NCBI GenBank assembly: GCA_030068075.1
Contig: CM057835.1
Span: 41,522,215-41,586,214, forward strand
Direction of reading: 5' to 3'
DNA: 64,000 bases
From: Paguma larvata
Taxonomy: Eukaryota > Chordata > Mammalia > Carnivora > Viverridae
The position numbers were made by a program, and so were the translations under genes. The first letter of the stretch is position 1. Every line of letters begins with the position of its first letter. A model generated the notes under the pieces. It made no database searches. It was not told the DNA's origin and saw nothing but the letters and a program-made list of their open reading frames with translations. Of this stretch, positions 1 to 12,217 are shown one piece after another.

Positions 1-963
1 AAGAGAACAATAGTCTTTTGCATACAGAGGGGACATATCTAACACATTAGTGTTAAAGCAGAATATCAATTAGCAACTGGAAGTATTATAGCTTTCAGTA
101 TAATACTCTGGTCATGGGGTTATAAAGTGCTAGAAACTATGGGTTTTAGCCTTATTATCTGACTTTAACACTAAGCTTAAGTTCTATGAGAAACTGAAGG
201 GAAAATAAAAACTGCAAATATTCCATTCCACGCACTGACACAGTTGGTAGGGTAAAAGTTGTATGATGGGAAGGGCTGATAATTTAATTTACAGTGTGTG
301 TCATTCACATCCTTATTTGGCATATATATGGTATATACCAATATTGGGAGCTCCAAACCAATTTAATATATATGCTGAAAGATAAACACAAATATAAAAT
401 TCCCAAAGGGATATATACTGTACTTTCAGACTATAGATCAAAAATGCAAAAAGCATAATACTACACATATTTAAATCCCCAAATAATACAAAATAAAAAT
501 GAGACTATTTTATTTAAATTTTAATTTTCAACATGAGAGACTCTCATTTTATTAGAGTGACTTTTTGGATTTATATAACAGACTTCTGTAGAAGATCATC
601 TTCTTGATCATCTGTGTTGTCTGAGAAGAGGCCAATGTTGAATCCATGTGTTATGCTGTCACTACAGATTTTATCCAAAGGCACAGCAAGTCATTTGTGT
701 AACAGAACATTTTTTACTTACTCTCTTGGAATATCTTTGTGATCTCTGCTACATAACCATTTTCTCTATTGCTTCTTTAAAGTGTTTAACAAGCTTCTTT
801 GTAATGACATGTGGCCTTTAAATATGTGAGGTCACACTCTTAGGAATAATGACTAATTGGTGTTAATTTTCTTTGCTTCCTTTTTTACTTTTCTATTGGT
901 GACCTCTATAAGTTTCCCAAATTAGCATTGATTGAAGTCATTTCAGGCTATGTATTATCTCTC
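1..963. other. AT-rich unassigned DNA
   Basis: No gene, RNA gene or repeat family was recognised. The stretch is AT-rich with short homopolymer and TA-rich runs. Open frames on both strands are short and show no domain. Confidence 0.5.
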
Positions 964-1007
964 AATTCTCCAAATAAAGTAACTTTAATTCTCCAAATAA
1001 AGTAACT
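964..1007. repeat. Two-copy tandem duplication, 23-bp unit
   Basis: A unit beginning AATTCTCCAAATAAAGTAAC occurs at 964-986 and again at 987-1007. The second copy is nearly complete and the shared part is identical. The perfect identity suggests a recent slippage or duplication event, possibly still polymorphic. Confidence 0.85.
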
Positions 1008-1489
1008 GAAAAAAAATCCTCCTAATAAAAAAGTTGTGGTAGAGGGATTCAAATCCAAAATAATTCTTTTTTTTGGAGGTGTTGTTTTTTTGTTTGTTTG
1101 TTTGTTTTTTTGCAGGGAAGGAGCATTAGGGGAGAAAGCTCTTATATTTAGGGGTATAAGGTTCAAATGCTTAGAGTTTTTCTGTATGTTTAAAATGCAC
1201 CTCAAATTCAAAGACCAGAATAAACCTTACATCTTTTTCTCCAAAAAATGGCTTTCCATCCTATGTTCACATTCTCAAGGAATAACAACAATATTGACCA
1301 ATTTCTCTTCCTTATCTTCTATATCTGATCAGTCCTCAAATTCCTCCATTTCTAGCTCCTTAGTATCTATTTTATATGCTTTCTCTTTCTAGTGACCCCG
1401 TTCATTATAGAACTCATCATTTTATCCCATTTAAACTCTTGAAAAATCCTCAAACTTCTTTCCCTATTTCAGTTATTCACACTATGAGC
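1008..1489. other. Unassigned, short (TTTG)n tract
   Basis: It contains a short TTTG-rich run near 1085-1115. An open frame of 118 codons crosses it on the plus strand (1036-1392), but it reads through that simple sequence and shows no recognisable domain, so I do not call it a gene. Confidence 0.4.
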
Positions 1490-1890
1490 CACATTACATT
1501 GTTGTTCAAGCTAACTTTTTAAAAAATATACAGCTGAAACTGTGAATCTATTGATTTAATCATATGCAGCTACCTGTAGTTCCTTAAACCCTATATGTCT
1601 TTTATCATTTGAAAAATTGTTGCAAGCTGATGTCTTTACTAGGAATATTCTTTCCAATACATATGCTAATACTATTAAAACTCATTTTGGCCTTCTTTGT
1701 TAGAATAACCCCTCAAAGCACTTACCATGATTCATATATTACTACTTATTCTTATGTGGTTTTCTGATACCCTCTGAATCTTTCAAGAGGGAAGGACACA
1801 TTCTATTCTTGTTTCTCCAATATAAAATATTTATATTTTGCAGAAGGCAGAGTAAGCCTTTGTGTTGAATGAATAAATTAGTGAAGGCAA
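1490..1890 (+). mobile_element. L2 LINE 3' fragment (diverged)
   Basis: Its final part resembles the L2 3' untranslated end: a block for small exonic-looking text about 'AAGAGGGAAGGACACA', then a tail with TTGAATGAATAAAT around 1864-1878. The order of blocks agrees with L2 copies elsewhere in this window (4285-5795 and 48030-48310). Divergence is high, as expected for an ancient family. A fragment of a related CR1-like LINE is the alternative. Confidence 0.55.
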
Positions 1891-4284
1891 GTAATTAACT
1901 CAAAGCATGGTATCTGTTTTTTTGTTAAAGAGGAAAAAAGAGCAATCGTTAGAAGTAAAAAGCAGATAATGGTGTTAGGAAATTTGATAACTCTGGTGAA
2001 TGTAAAATGCATTGCGAGAACTCCATCTGTGGACAAGTATCATCGTCTAGCAGTAGTGAAAGTACTAAATTAGAAGGTAAACTCTACAGTTCAGTATACT
2101 AAGCAGCAGAATTTAATGTTTCACCCTGTAGCAGCATCAGGATGCAAGAGGAGAAAAACGACTCGAGAAATTAAAATAAAATATTTTATTTGAAAAGAGT
2201 CTCCATGGCTTTCAGAATGAGAAACAATATCAAGGATGGGAAAATTTAAGAGGAACTGTGGGTATTCACAGGGTATTTATAGGAAATGAAGGCATGAAGG
2301 AAGTGGAAAAATAGGAGATTGTAACCAGAGCATAGATATCTTATGAGTTTTGTTTAATGCACCACCATATTCTGTGCTATAGAAGAAGAAGGAACATGAT
2401 CTCTGAACAGAAAGTCAAGCTTCTTTGAGGTTCCAGGATTAGAAGCATTTTTGCATTTTACTTCTATTTAAATTATCCAGCTGAAATGCTGAATCAAGAT
2501 GCCAAGATTGACTATATTCCTGGTACCTAACATCCATGAGCTGAAATGTTGGGACCCTCTAACCATTAATTAATTAATGATCATTTTATCTACACACTAT
2601 GAATCCTTGAAAGAGAAAAAGTCTTGAATGCCTCATTTATACATTCACAGTATTCCTCCAAAAGTCCCAGTTTCCTGGTTTTGTATTCATTTTTCTATTG
2701 GTAATATGAATTACTATATGATAAAAAAATAAAAAAAGATAACCATATCACCATGAAGTATATAGCTCTCAAAAACTATTTATCCATGGGTCTTTTGATT
2801 TGTTTTTATGGAATATTCAGTGAAATTTTCAGATGTTAAAAAATCATAAAAAACTTAAAATATATTATTTTCACTTTTCGGGAATTTAATTATGAAGATA
2901 ACATCAAGATGGTGAGCATTTGTTTTATATATATCATATATAATGATATATATGTTGATGCACAAAGTCATCTATTTTTAATTGTCCATTTTCCTAGAAA
3001 ATCCAGTGTATGTGTGTGCACATAGATATACAAAGTCATTTCTGGCTTAATGAGAGCAGTAACAAAAATGGCGGCCTTTCCTTTCATATTTAAAAAATAT
3101 CTTGCACTTAATGAACACAATTACCTAAGGGGAAGAAAAAAATGAGAACAGAATATGGGACTATCAAATATAAAGAAATAAATTTAAATGGCTGTCCTCT
3201 AAATAAATAAAGAAAGCTTGAAGCTATAGCCACACAATGCTTTTATGCCTAAATATGTATTTTACATGCTACATTTCTAATGTTTTATTATATTAATTAT
3301 TTCTATCCTGGTGAATTGCTTCCTCTCTTCACTTTGGTTTTTATATAAAAATAATTTGTGCTTCCAGTAGATTATGAAGGAAAATTTTTGATTTATAGGG
3401 ATATTGTTTGTAAAGATAACTCATTATCGAGTGATTAATCTTTTTACAGAATTATATATTTCAAATTATTGAAAAAATTAAAGCTAAAATTTAAGGAAGT
3501 TTGTAATTTTTTCCAAAAAAACCACCTCTCAGTTAAATGTCATCACTGTCTTTCTCATGCTTTCGAAACATCTAATATATATCCCATACTTATACCAAGA
3601 ATATGTAGTGAGAGTGTTTTCAACTCACTAAAGTCTACCATGAAAAATAACATGCACATAACCTGGTAAAAATTTTCATATCAATAAATGTGTTTGCTTT
3701 GAAAAAAATGAATGTCTTTTCCATCCCAAATTTTCAAACTCCCAAGCAATAGAATATCTGACTTCAAAATCTATTGTGTCTCTTAAGAAAGTTATTCATT
3801 ATTTGTATTTTTTTCAAACAACCAAGCAAACAAAACAAACTGTAACATGCTATACCAGTTTACTCAAAAATATATCATTTTTCACATTTTTCTTTCAAGT
3901 CACACAGATTCACCTCATTCTTTCAGTGTCTATATATCATTTCTAGCATAGATGTGCTATAATGTATTTGTTCTCCATTGATGGGCACTTATTTTGAATG
4001 CTAGTTAGATCCTGGCATAACTTGTCTTTTGATCTTTGATTACCCTGTCAATTATTTAAGTGCTATTCCTCCATCAAATTAATAATTTAGGTTTCATGTA
4101 TAATTTTGAGTCAAATATATGTGTATTTATATTTTTAGAAAGTAGGTCAACCTATATTTTCAAATCTTATACTCTGAGTCAACCAGAAAATTCCATTAGA
4201 TCTATCTTAATAATATATGTAAGATTAACTATTTCTCATTTACTGTCATCATTTTGGTGATGGTCACCTTTATGTCTCACTTAT
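1891..4284. other. Unassigned AT-rich DNA
   Basis: No gene or clear repeat was recognised. There is a short TA-rich imperfect repeat near 2925-2955. The stretch 3900-4060 includes a phrase like the antisense of old L1 3' sequence (TCCATTGATGGGCACTTA at 3976-3993), too short to call. Confidence 0.4.
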
Positions 4285-4410
4285 TTGTTTCCTACCTGGT
4301 TACTTTCCTTCCAAACTTGCCATTCCTCCTTATTATCTACACAAAGTAGCCAAGCTTGAATTTTGTTTAGACCACATTTCTCCACTGCAAGAACCTTCCA
4401 ATGGCTTTTT

Positions 4411-4623
4411 TTCTTTTTTTTTAAAGTCTATTTATTTATTTTGAAAGAGAGAACGAGAGAGAGCAAGTGGGGAAAGGGCAGAAGGAGAGAAGGAGAGAAA
4501 GAATTCCAAGCAGGTTCTGCATTGTCAGCACTGAGCCGGATGTGAGGCTCAAACTCTCCAAACCTGAGATCATGACCTGAGCCAAAGTTCCATGCTTACC
4601 CGACTGAGCCACCCAGGTGTCCC
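4411..4623 (-). mobile_element. Carnivore tRNA-Lys SINE (SINEC type)
   Basis: On the minus strand it starts GGGACACCTGGGTGGCTCAG, holds a Pol III-type tRNA-derived head, a GA/CT-rich tract and a T-rich end on the plus strand that is its A-tail. An imperfect target-site duplication flanks it: CCTTCCAATGGCTTTTT at 4394-4410 and CCTCCAAAGGCTTTTT at 4625-4640. It lies inside the L2 copy, so it is younger than that L2. Confidence 0.93.
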
Positions 4624-4918
4624 ACCTCCAAAGGCTTTTTAATCTCATGTCAAGTAAACCTCAAATCCTTAATATGACTTAAAATGTCCCATAGGACCAG
4701 GTGCTTTGTTACTTCTCTGGCCTCATTCTCTACTCCTCAGCATTCCCTGTTGCCTTTTCTCTAGGGATCTCTGCATTTCCTCAGACATACCAGGTGAACT
4801 CCTACTTCGAGGACCAGCTTAATTTGCATAAAATGCATAAAACACTCTCTCTAAGATATTGTAACTGGTGGGATAGTCTTTGTTGTATGAATGGAGGTGT
4901 CAGTGCTTGGATTCCCCA

Positions 4919-5396
4919 TGAAAGATTTACATGAGGAACCGCACATGAATGAAAAACAGCCAGAGGGAAAGTAGCAAGCACAAAATAGTTTATTCAGGAC
5001 ATGACACTCTCAAGGTAGGAGAGCAGGCAGACACAGAGGTGGCAACTGCACCCGGGTAGGGATGTCTTTTCTTTTTATGCTCTTATAGGTTAAATGTCAT
5101 AGGTGGGGTGGTCTCTGACTGAGGTTGTTTTCAGTCATCTAAGGGATTCCTACTGGTTGGGAGGGGGAGTTTTTGACCCTTCGAGGTTCCTGCTGGAACT
5201 GTCATGGCCATCTTCCTCGAGAGGAGTGGGGAGGGGTATGTGTGGTCAAAACTACGATATAAATATATTATAATGAAGCTGTAGGTTACCCTAGGTCAGA
5301 GGTTGAAGAGGATAGCACATGTTTTGGACCCGTGGCTCCTGGCCTGGCAGCTCTGAGGTCTTGGAAGCCATAAGGACAGGATATTAAAACCCCACA
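4919..5396 (-). mobile_element. Solo LTR, probable ERV1 class
   Basis: Read on the minus strand it begins TGTGGGG and ends TCTTTCA, the TG...CA form of an LTR. A TATA-like CATAAAAAG lies on the minus strand near 5075-5083. An AATAAA poly(A) signal follows at about 4989-4994, with a C/T-rich U5 after it. No primer-binding site or internal retroviral sequence adjoins it, so it is best read as a solo LTR. No clear target-site duplication was found, so the ends are tentative. It sits inside the L2 copy. Family assignment is from general LTR layout only. Confidence 0.7.
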
Positions 5397-5795
5397 AAGT
5401 CAGGATTTGTGTCTTCAGTTTTCTAATGCATTACCTACTTACCACTGCATTTGCCTACAGCTCATGTCCAAATAACTGGCTACTCTATCAATATGTGCAT
5501 GATTTACTCATAAACTTCTCTGAGGATTTTGCTCAATTTTATTTCACTGAGGTCTTTCCTTACCACCCTATCTAAAAATTGCAACCCACCTACTTATTTT
5601 ATTATTATTCTCTGTAATACTTATTACTGTATGATATGTTATACTGTTTAACAATTCATCTTAGTGATATACTGTCTGTCTCTGCACGCTAATGTAAGTT
5701 CCATGACAAGAGGGATTCTGTCTGTTATGCTACTGATACAATCCTAGCACATACAGCAATATCTAGTACATTGTGGTTGTGAATGCTTGTTCCCT

Positions 5796-6310
5796 AAATG
5801 GATTATGATTTCTTTCTCTTTCGTAGTATTGTTTATATTCTCTTTTTTCTTCTCTTTATTTTCTTTTTTTTCCCCTGTTTTTTCCTGTTTCGTTGGTCTT
5901 TTAAAGATTTACATTTACTTTAAATCAAACCTTTTCTACTTAGTATGGATTTATATTATTATTTTTGTTTGTTTGTTTTATTAGCTTCCTGAGTTGAATG
6001 CCTAGTTTGTTGATGCTTTTTTCCTTTAATAAATTTTCCTCCAGAAAACATCCCACATGATCTTATTTGCAGATATTTTATTGTATTGATTTCTAAACAA
6101 TTCTTGTTCTGATTATCCTCTTAATTGTTTAGAAGAGTCTTTTCTTTGTCTGTTGGGTTTTGTTATTGCCATTTGTTGGTTGGTCAGTCAAGTAGTTTAG
6201 ATTTTTCAGATGAAGGGAATATTTTGGCATCCCTATCATTGATCATTTTTAAGTTATTACATAGTAATCATATAATATATTTGTTTGCTTTTCATCTTTT
6301 TTTAAAATTT
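5796..6310 (-). mobile_element. Pyrimidine-rich DNA with probable antisense L1M fragment
   Basis: The stretch 5990-6150 follows, weakly, the antisense order of the old L1 ORF2 endonuclease-to-RT region: a TTTGTTGATGC..CTTTAATAAATTTTCC block, then a TTTAGAAGAGTC block. The preceding 5800-5975 is a T-rich run. Divergence is high. It could be unrelated T-rich sequence. Confidence 0.35.
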
Positions 6311-7328
6311 TGAGCTTATATTTAAACTTTCTATGCTACCCTATTAATGAAATTTCTCTTACTGTACTATTATCTCCATAAATTCATCACTAGCCATCTT
6401 ATTGACTTCCATCTTACCTTTTCCCTGTTACCTTTCTTTTTCATATTTTAAAGTGATTAAAAAAGGTTCAAGAAAATTTGGGGGGATAAACAAACTAAAT
6501 TTATTTCCTCAGGAAGTTATGGGAAAAGGTTTTTGAATAGTTTTCCTCTAAACTCTTTAATCAGTTTGGAAGACTAAAGTAGGATATAATTTCTTTTCTG
6601 TGTGGCAGAGATCTAGAGAATAAGAAATGTTGATACAAAGGAAATGTTCAAATAGAAAAATTCCAAATTTCATTCACATACACAGGAAAATTGCAACTAA
6701 AAGACTTTAATTGTGGAAATTTCTTCCTTTCACAGAAAGAGAAAGAGACACATTTGCCAGGGTACCATGAGCTGATATGAAAAACAAGTATAATAAATTG
6801 GGTCAATCAAATGATTTATAATATAGGTTTACTTTGGTTTGTAGGTCCAAACATGAATCTAAACCTTTGAGTGCTATAAGAAATGAAACTTTGTGGTTAA
6901 TTAATATTTTCTCTAAGTTAAACATTATTTCTAAAATAATCTCTCAAGAACTTATTTTTTTTTAATATTCCAAAGCAAATATCCTATTTACTTGGTGGAA
7001 CTTGGTGATGAACTAAGTAACTAATATAACTAATATAATTAAGTTTACATCATACATAGCAATTTCTATGACTAAGTTGGTATATATTAACATAACCTGC
7101 CTAAGCACCAAGATAAGTAAATTTATAAGGTATAATTGATATTTTTCTTTTTAATACTTTGCTGATGAAAAACCAATAAAGATGCGACTTAAAGTCTGAA
7201 AGACAGAAAGTGGCTTCAAATGTATGTATACAGCTCTAAATGACCTTTGAATTGAGTCTTCCCCAAATCAGAAACACGGATCAATTTTGTTCTGGGGGTA
7301 AAACAAGGACAAAATACAGGGTTTATTT
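6311..7328. other. Unassigned AT-rich DNA
   Basis: No gene or recognised repeat. There are scattered TTAA-rich runs but no repeat structure. Confidence 0.45.
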
Positions 7329-7533
7329 TTTTTAAGTTTATTTATTTATCTTGAGAGAGAGAGAGAAAGAGTGTGAGCAAAGGAGGGGCAGAGATGGAGG
7401 GAGAGAATCCCAAGCAGGTTTTATGCTGTCAGTGCAGAGCCCCATGTGGGTCTCGATCTCACGAACTATGAGATCATGACCTGAGCTGAAGTCAAAAGTC
7501 AGACCCTTAGCCACTTGAGCCCCCCAGGCACCC
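7329..7533 (-). mobile_element. Carnivore tRNA-Lys SINE
   Basis: The plus strand starts with a T-rich segment and TTTATTTATTTATC (the reversed A-tail), then a GA-rich tract. It ends GCCCCCCAGGCACCC, the reverse of the tRNA-derived head. 'GAGATCATGACCTGAGCTGAAGTC' marks the reversed middle. Several differences from the young felid form suggest intermediate age. Confidence 0.93.
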
Positions 7534-9189
7534 ACACACTTTGTTTTTAAACTGAATGTATTCAATCTAAAGGACCTTATTAAATTTTTAATTTAATTCC
7601 CTTCTCATTTTATGTGTGTGTGTGTGTATGAAAACATTTATTTTTCTGTGATGATATGCTGATATAAGTTTTAGTTTTGTTGTTTTTTGTAAATGTGCTC
7701 ACTTGTTAAAATAGAAATTGACAATCTTGTGGATTCCCCCAGGTGTCTTCCCACCCATAAAATCAAAATATGTGGGGATCTGGGACCTACGGTGTGCCAA
7801 GGGCAAGGGGTACTAATATTGACCAACAACTTCTGTAACTTGGCTTTTCTGCTACTTATATACATAAAAGGGCTTCTCTTCATATTTATTCCATGCAGAA
7901 TTATGAACTTTCCATGAATCAAAATCTCATTCTAAGTTTTATGAGCTGATACACGTCTCCTGCTTTTCCTATTTTGGAACTACCATGGTTAAAATATATG
8001 GTGACTGGAAACCTTTATAGAGGAAACTTGTTTTCTTCTGTCCTTCCCCCAAAAGAAAATGGCTAACACTTCCTGCTGTGTAGAACAGAGCTTGCTGAAT
8101 TCTAACTGGCAATTCACAAAAGAGCTTTCTGTAAACAGGAGCTTAACATTTAACTGCCAACATAAGAAATTTAGAGTAAATTGAATTTTCTATGGCCTCC
8201 CAGGTCCATCAATGGAAATCAACAAGCTGAAGAAGCCACACTTAGCTGTTGCTAAGTTACAGTGAATACCCATTGTAATGCACGTGGACGTACATTAATT
8301 CCAAGTACTGTCATTATGCATTGTGGTAATACAAAGAAGAACAAATAGATTTAAAATGATTTTTAAAACCCATTAAATTAAACAAAGCCATATCCTCTAG
8401 TTCTGTTTTTCCCTTTGTCTTCAAGTCTTTTTTTTTATTGTTATTAGAACTTAACAATAAGAGAAGGGAGGAAAATGTGGCCTTACAGGTAGAAATATAG
8501 CACATACTATGTTTTTGCCTATAAGACAACAGCAGAGAAAGCAGATCTAAGAGAGAAATAGTGTGCATACACACAATAAAAATGTAGAACATATCTTCAA
8601 CATTTTCTTGCTGCTCAGTGACAACGCACTATTACTGAAGCTTACTTAAAATGAAGTTTATCTTGAGACAGAAGTTTACAATTTCTAAACCAATAACTGT
8701 GGCTCAACTATCCTGAGTTCCTGAACTGAAAAAGAGAGAATTGTTAACACATCATTCAAAAATAGATATTCCTTATAAAATCTATTCACTCTAAAGGCCC
8801 AAGTTGCCAGTATAAATGCCACATCTTCTTAAAAATCCTGAAAAGATGTTTCACTCATATCTTTAAAAAAACAATATTAAAAATGAATTGTTCATTGTGT
8901 ATGAATTATACTTAACAATTATTAAACAAGTTACCTAAGTTGCTTCTTTGTAATATGATATAGTATGTAAATACTTTACAACATCTAACAATATGTATCT
9001 ATATAAATACCATAAGCATAGGTAAATGAATATATAGATAAACCTGATATTAACCTATAATCTCTATTCATTGAGACTCATGTTCCATTCTTCTTTTTTT
9101 ACTTGCTAATCCGCTCCTTCTCTCCTTGTCATACCGTTCTCAGCATTTCATACTCTCCACATTGTATCTTACCTGTGTATTTTCTTATG
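7534..9189. other. Unassigned, short (TG)n at 7612-7628
   Basis: No gene was recognised. A short TG repeat sits near 7612-7628. A 92-codon minus-strand frame (8314-8592) has no recognisable domain. Confidence 0.4.
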
Positions 9190-10600
9190 TCATTCATTTA
9201 GTCAACAAATATTTGACTACCAGCCACAGATCAATGCTAGATACTAAAAAACACAGTAGGAAGTAGTATTAGCTTGGGTTTCTGCCTTCTCAGGGCCTAT
9301 GACTTACATGTAAATATTAAAGAAATGATTACATTATGTGTGTATACATATAATAAGTGCTATGGAGGAGAGTTGCAGGATTCCTTGAAACCATGTAACT
9401 ATATGACAGAAGTCAAGGAGAGCTAACTTAAGCAAGCAGGAACTTAAGGGAGAATATAGGATGAGTTTATAGTCAACCAGCCAAAGTGAGTAGACGCTGA
9501 GATTTCCAATCAAAATCATGAGGATATGGGCACCTGAGTGATTCAATATGTTAATCTGGCTGACTTTCGCTCAAGTCATGGTCTAGAGGTTTGTGAGTTT
9601 GAGCCTACATTGGGCTCCCTGCCATCAGTGCAGAGGCTGCTTTCTTGCTCCCTCTCTGCCCCCCCCTCCTCAAAAATAAATATACATTATTTAAAACAGC
9701 ATAAAGGTATATGACATGATTAGGAAACAGAAATTAGGCCAGTATAGAGTGTGAGTGAAGGCCTGTGTGAAACAAGGCTAATGGGATAAGGAGCAGTTAA
9801 TATAGTGCCTTGAACAACAATTAAGAAAATTGGTATTTATCCTAATAGCTATGGAATATTATTGAAGTAAGCTGTGGTGGATAATAGAATTTTAAAAGGG
9901 GGGAAAATAATTAACATGGAGACTCTACTTAGGAAGGAACTGCCTCAGTCTAGTTTAGAGAGGATGACTCTTTGCATTAAGGTAGTGATAAGATCCGGGT
10001 AAGCAGGTGGATCTGGAAAGGTTGAGAAATTAACATTACTAGATAACAGTGATGTACAGGATATAGGACATGGGGGGTGGATATATTAAAGATTGCTCCT
10101 GTGGGAATGACTTTCACAGGCTTGCAGGTAAGGAGTGAATTTGATTTTCAATACATTAAATTTGAAAGACCTTTGACAAATTCAAGTTGAAATTATAAGT
10201 GCAACAAGTTCAGTATATAAACTGACCAAATGTTGGCGAAAATTGAAGCAGTGTGGATATAATTCATTAGAGAGAGAATATGGAATGCAAAAAGAAGAGA
10301 ATCCAGGAATAAAATTTTAGTAATCCCAGAATTTAATGACTATGGGTAAGAGAGCATTTCCAAAAGAGAGGCTAAAGAATGACCGCAAGTGTCAGGGAGA
10401 TTTAGGATAGTGAGTAAAATATTTCAAGGAAAGGGAATTCAGAAATGTTGAATGTTTCTAGGAGGCTAATTAAAATGAATATAAGAATATTCCTACCAAA
10501 TTTAGAGACAAGGAGGTCATTCATTAATTATCCTAATAAAAACTGGAGTTAAGAGCAGATTAGAGTTGGTTGGAAAGTGAATGAGAAGGTAAACAATGAG
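9190..10600 (-). mobile_element. L2 LINE, antisense, about 1.4 kb
   Basis: Blocks run in antisense L2 order. 'CATTTAGTCAACAAATATTTGACTACC' near 9195 is the reversed 3' end. A 'GAGGAGAGTTGCAGGATTCC' and an 'AAGGCCTGTGTGAAACAAGG' block follow. 'GGATGACTC' lies near 9960, and 'TAGAGACAAGGAGGTCATTCATT' near 10502-10525 corresponds to the ORF-side region. It is one of the longer ancient LINE copies here. A SINE at 9527-9697 interrupts it. No frame is preserved. Confidence 0.65.
9527..9697 (+). mobile_element. Carnivore SINE, diverged and short
   Basis: It starts GGGCACCTGAGTG, keeps CTCAAGTCATGGTCTAGAG and a CTCCCTCTCTGCCCC tract, and ends in AAAAATAAATA near 9672-9682. The tRNA-like head has several substitutions and the body is shorter than the 200-bp norm, so this is an older or partly deleted copy. 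Confidence 0.85.
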
Positions 10601-11222
10601 AAAAGAAATACAGAAAATCAATTTGATAAGTTTCTTAGCTTCTTCAGTATTTCAAAATACAGTCTTGAATATGCCTCTGAGAACCTGTTATTTTAGTTCT
10701 TATCATATAATGAAAAATTTGCATTCTACTCTGACATACATATGTGCTATGGTGTATTTCCCCCCAAAAAGTAATGCTATAGAATTCAATCATTTTATAC
10801 TTGGGATACCTCATGGATATTACTAATATTGAACAACAACAAAAAAAACAACTGTCAGAGTTGTAATTTATGAGATGTGTCTCTTTAATTTGGTAGAGTT
10901 TTTATTCTCTGTATGCCAGCCTACGTTTTTGTTTTATGCTTCCTTCTGCCTCTCTATAACCATTCAGGTTTTAAAATTGTACATTATTCATTTGACTTGT
11001 GACTCCGATTATGTCCATATTTCATGTGTTTTACATTAACCTACCACTTTCTAGATGCAGAGGGGAAATTAAGTCAATTATTCCTTTTCTATCATTCTTA
11101 TTTGCCCCACTTTAGTATTTTCCACCTTGTACCACTAAGTGGAGAGCACTAAACAGAGAATGTGGGATATATATAGTTATTGGACTACACATTTGAAAAA
11201 GCATTCACTGTCTTATTAAAAA
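10601..11222. other. Unassigned DNA between L2 and L1
   Basis: No gene or recognised repeat is visible. A 76-codon frame at 10596-10826 has no domain. Confidence 0.45.
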
Positions 11223-12020
11223 AATAAAGTGTTTTTAAAATTTGAGCAGACCGATTACCAGCAAAGAAATTGACTCAGTAATCAAAAACTCCCAACAAGC
11301 GAAAGTCCAGGACTAGATGCTTCGTAGGTAAATTCTACCAAACATTTAAAGAAGAGCTAATACCTATTTTTCCAACTACTCCAAAAAATAGAAAGAAAAG
11401 AAAACTTCCAAATTCATTCTTTGAGATCAGCATTACCTTGATATCAAAACCAGATAAAAACTCCACTAAAAAGAGAACTACAAGCCAGTATCTCTGATGA
11501 ACATAGAGGCAAAGATCCTCAACAAAATACCAGCAAACCAAATCCAAATATACATTAAAAAATTATTAAAGTTTTTCACTGCAATCAAGTGGGATTTATT
11601 CCTGGGTTGCAAGGGTGGTTTGATAGTCATGAGTCAATCAACATGATGCACCGTATCAACTAGAGAAAGGATAAGAACCATATGATTGTCTCTCCATATC
11701 GAAAAAGTGTTTGACAAAGCATAATATCCATTCAGGTAAAAACCCCCGACAAAGTAGATTTAGAAGGAACATATCTTAATAATAAAGACCATATATGAAA
11801 AACTCACAGCTAACATCTGTGGGAGAAAAACAGAAAGCATTTTCCATAAGGTCAGGAATAAGACAAGGATGTGCACTCCCACCACTTTTATTCAACATAG
11901 TACTGGAAGTACTAGCAACAGCAACCAGATAATAAAAAAGAAAAAAAGGCATTCAGATCGGTAAAGGAGAAATAAAACTCACTATTTGCAGATGACATGA
12001 TCGTATACATAGAAAATCCA

Positions 12021-12217
12021 GGATTGCCTGGGTGGCTTGGTCAGTTGAGTGCAGACTCTTGATTTCAGCTCAGGTCACTTTCCCAGGGTCATGGGATCAA
12101 GCCCTGCATCAAGTTCTATGCTGAGTATGGAGGCTGTGTAAGATTCTCTCTCTCTCCCTTTGCCTTCTCCCCCTCTCTCTTCCCCTCTCTCTAAACTTAA
12201 AAAAAAGAAAAGAAAAA
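12021..12217 (+). mobile_element. Carnivore SINE nested in the L1
   Basis: It begins GGATTGCCTGGGTGGCTTGG and carries the older 'GATTTCAGCTCAGG...GGGTCATGGGATCAAGCCCTGCATC' body, then CT-rich sequence and AAAAAAAGAAAAG. The duplication AGAAAATCCA (12011-12020) is matched by AGAAAATACA after the tail. This body differs from the felid GCTGACAG type, so it is probably an older carnivore-wide subfamily. Confidence 0.92.

Larger units (their letters stand above)
4285..5795 (+). mobile_element. L2 LINE 3' end, interrupted by a SINE and an LTR
   Basis: Blocks of the L2 3' half appear in the correct order. The first is an 'AACCTTCCAATGGCTT' block at about 4391-4406. Next comes a region describing TCTGGCCTCATTCTCTACTC at about 4717-4736, then GAGGTCTTTCCTTACCACC at about 5549-5567. 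A terminal 'TGTAAGTTCCATGACAAGAGGGA' type block lies near 5693-5715. Two later insertions split it: a minus-strand SINE at 4411-4623 and a minus-strand LTR at 4919-5396. The coding part of L2 is not preserved. The nesting order shows that the L2 is the oldest layer. Confidence 0.75.

Noticed and set aside
5787..5984. Phe-rich 65-codon frame resembling a membrane protein
   Set aside because: It is the translation of a T-rich tract; hydrophobicity follows from poly-T codons.
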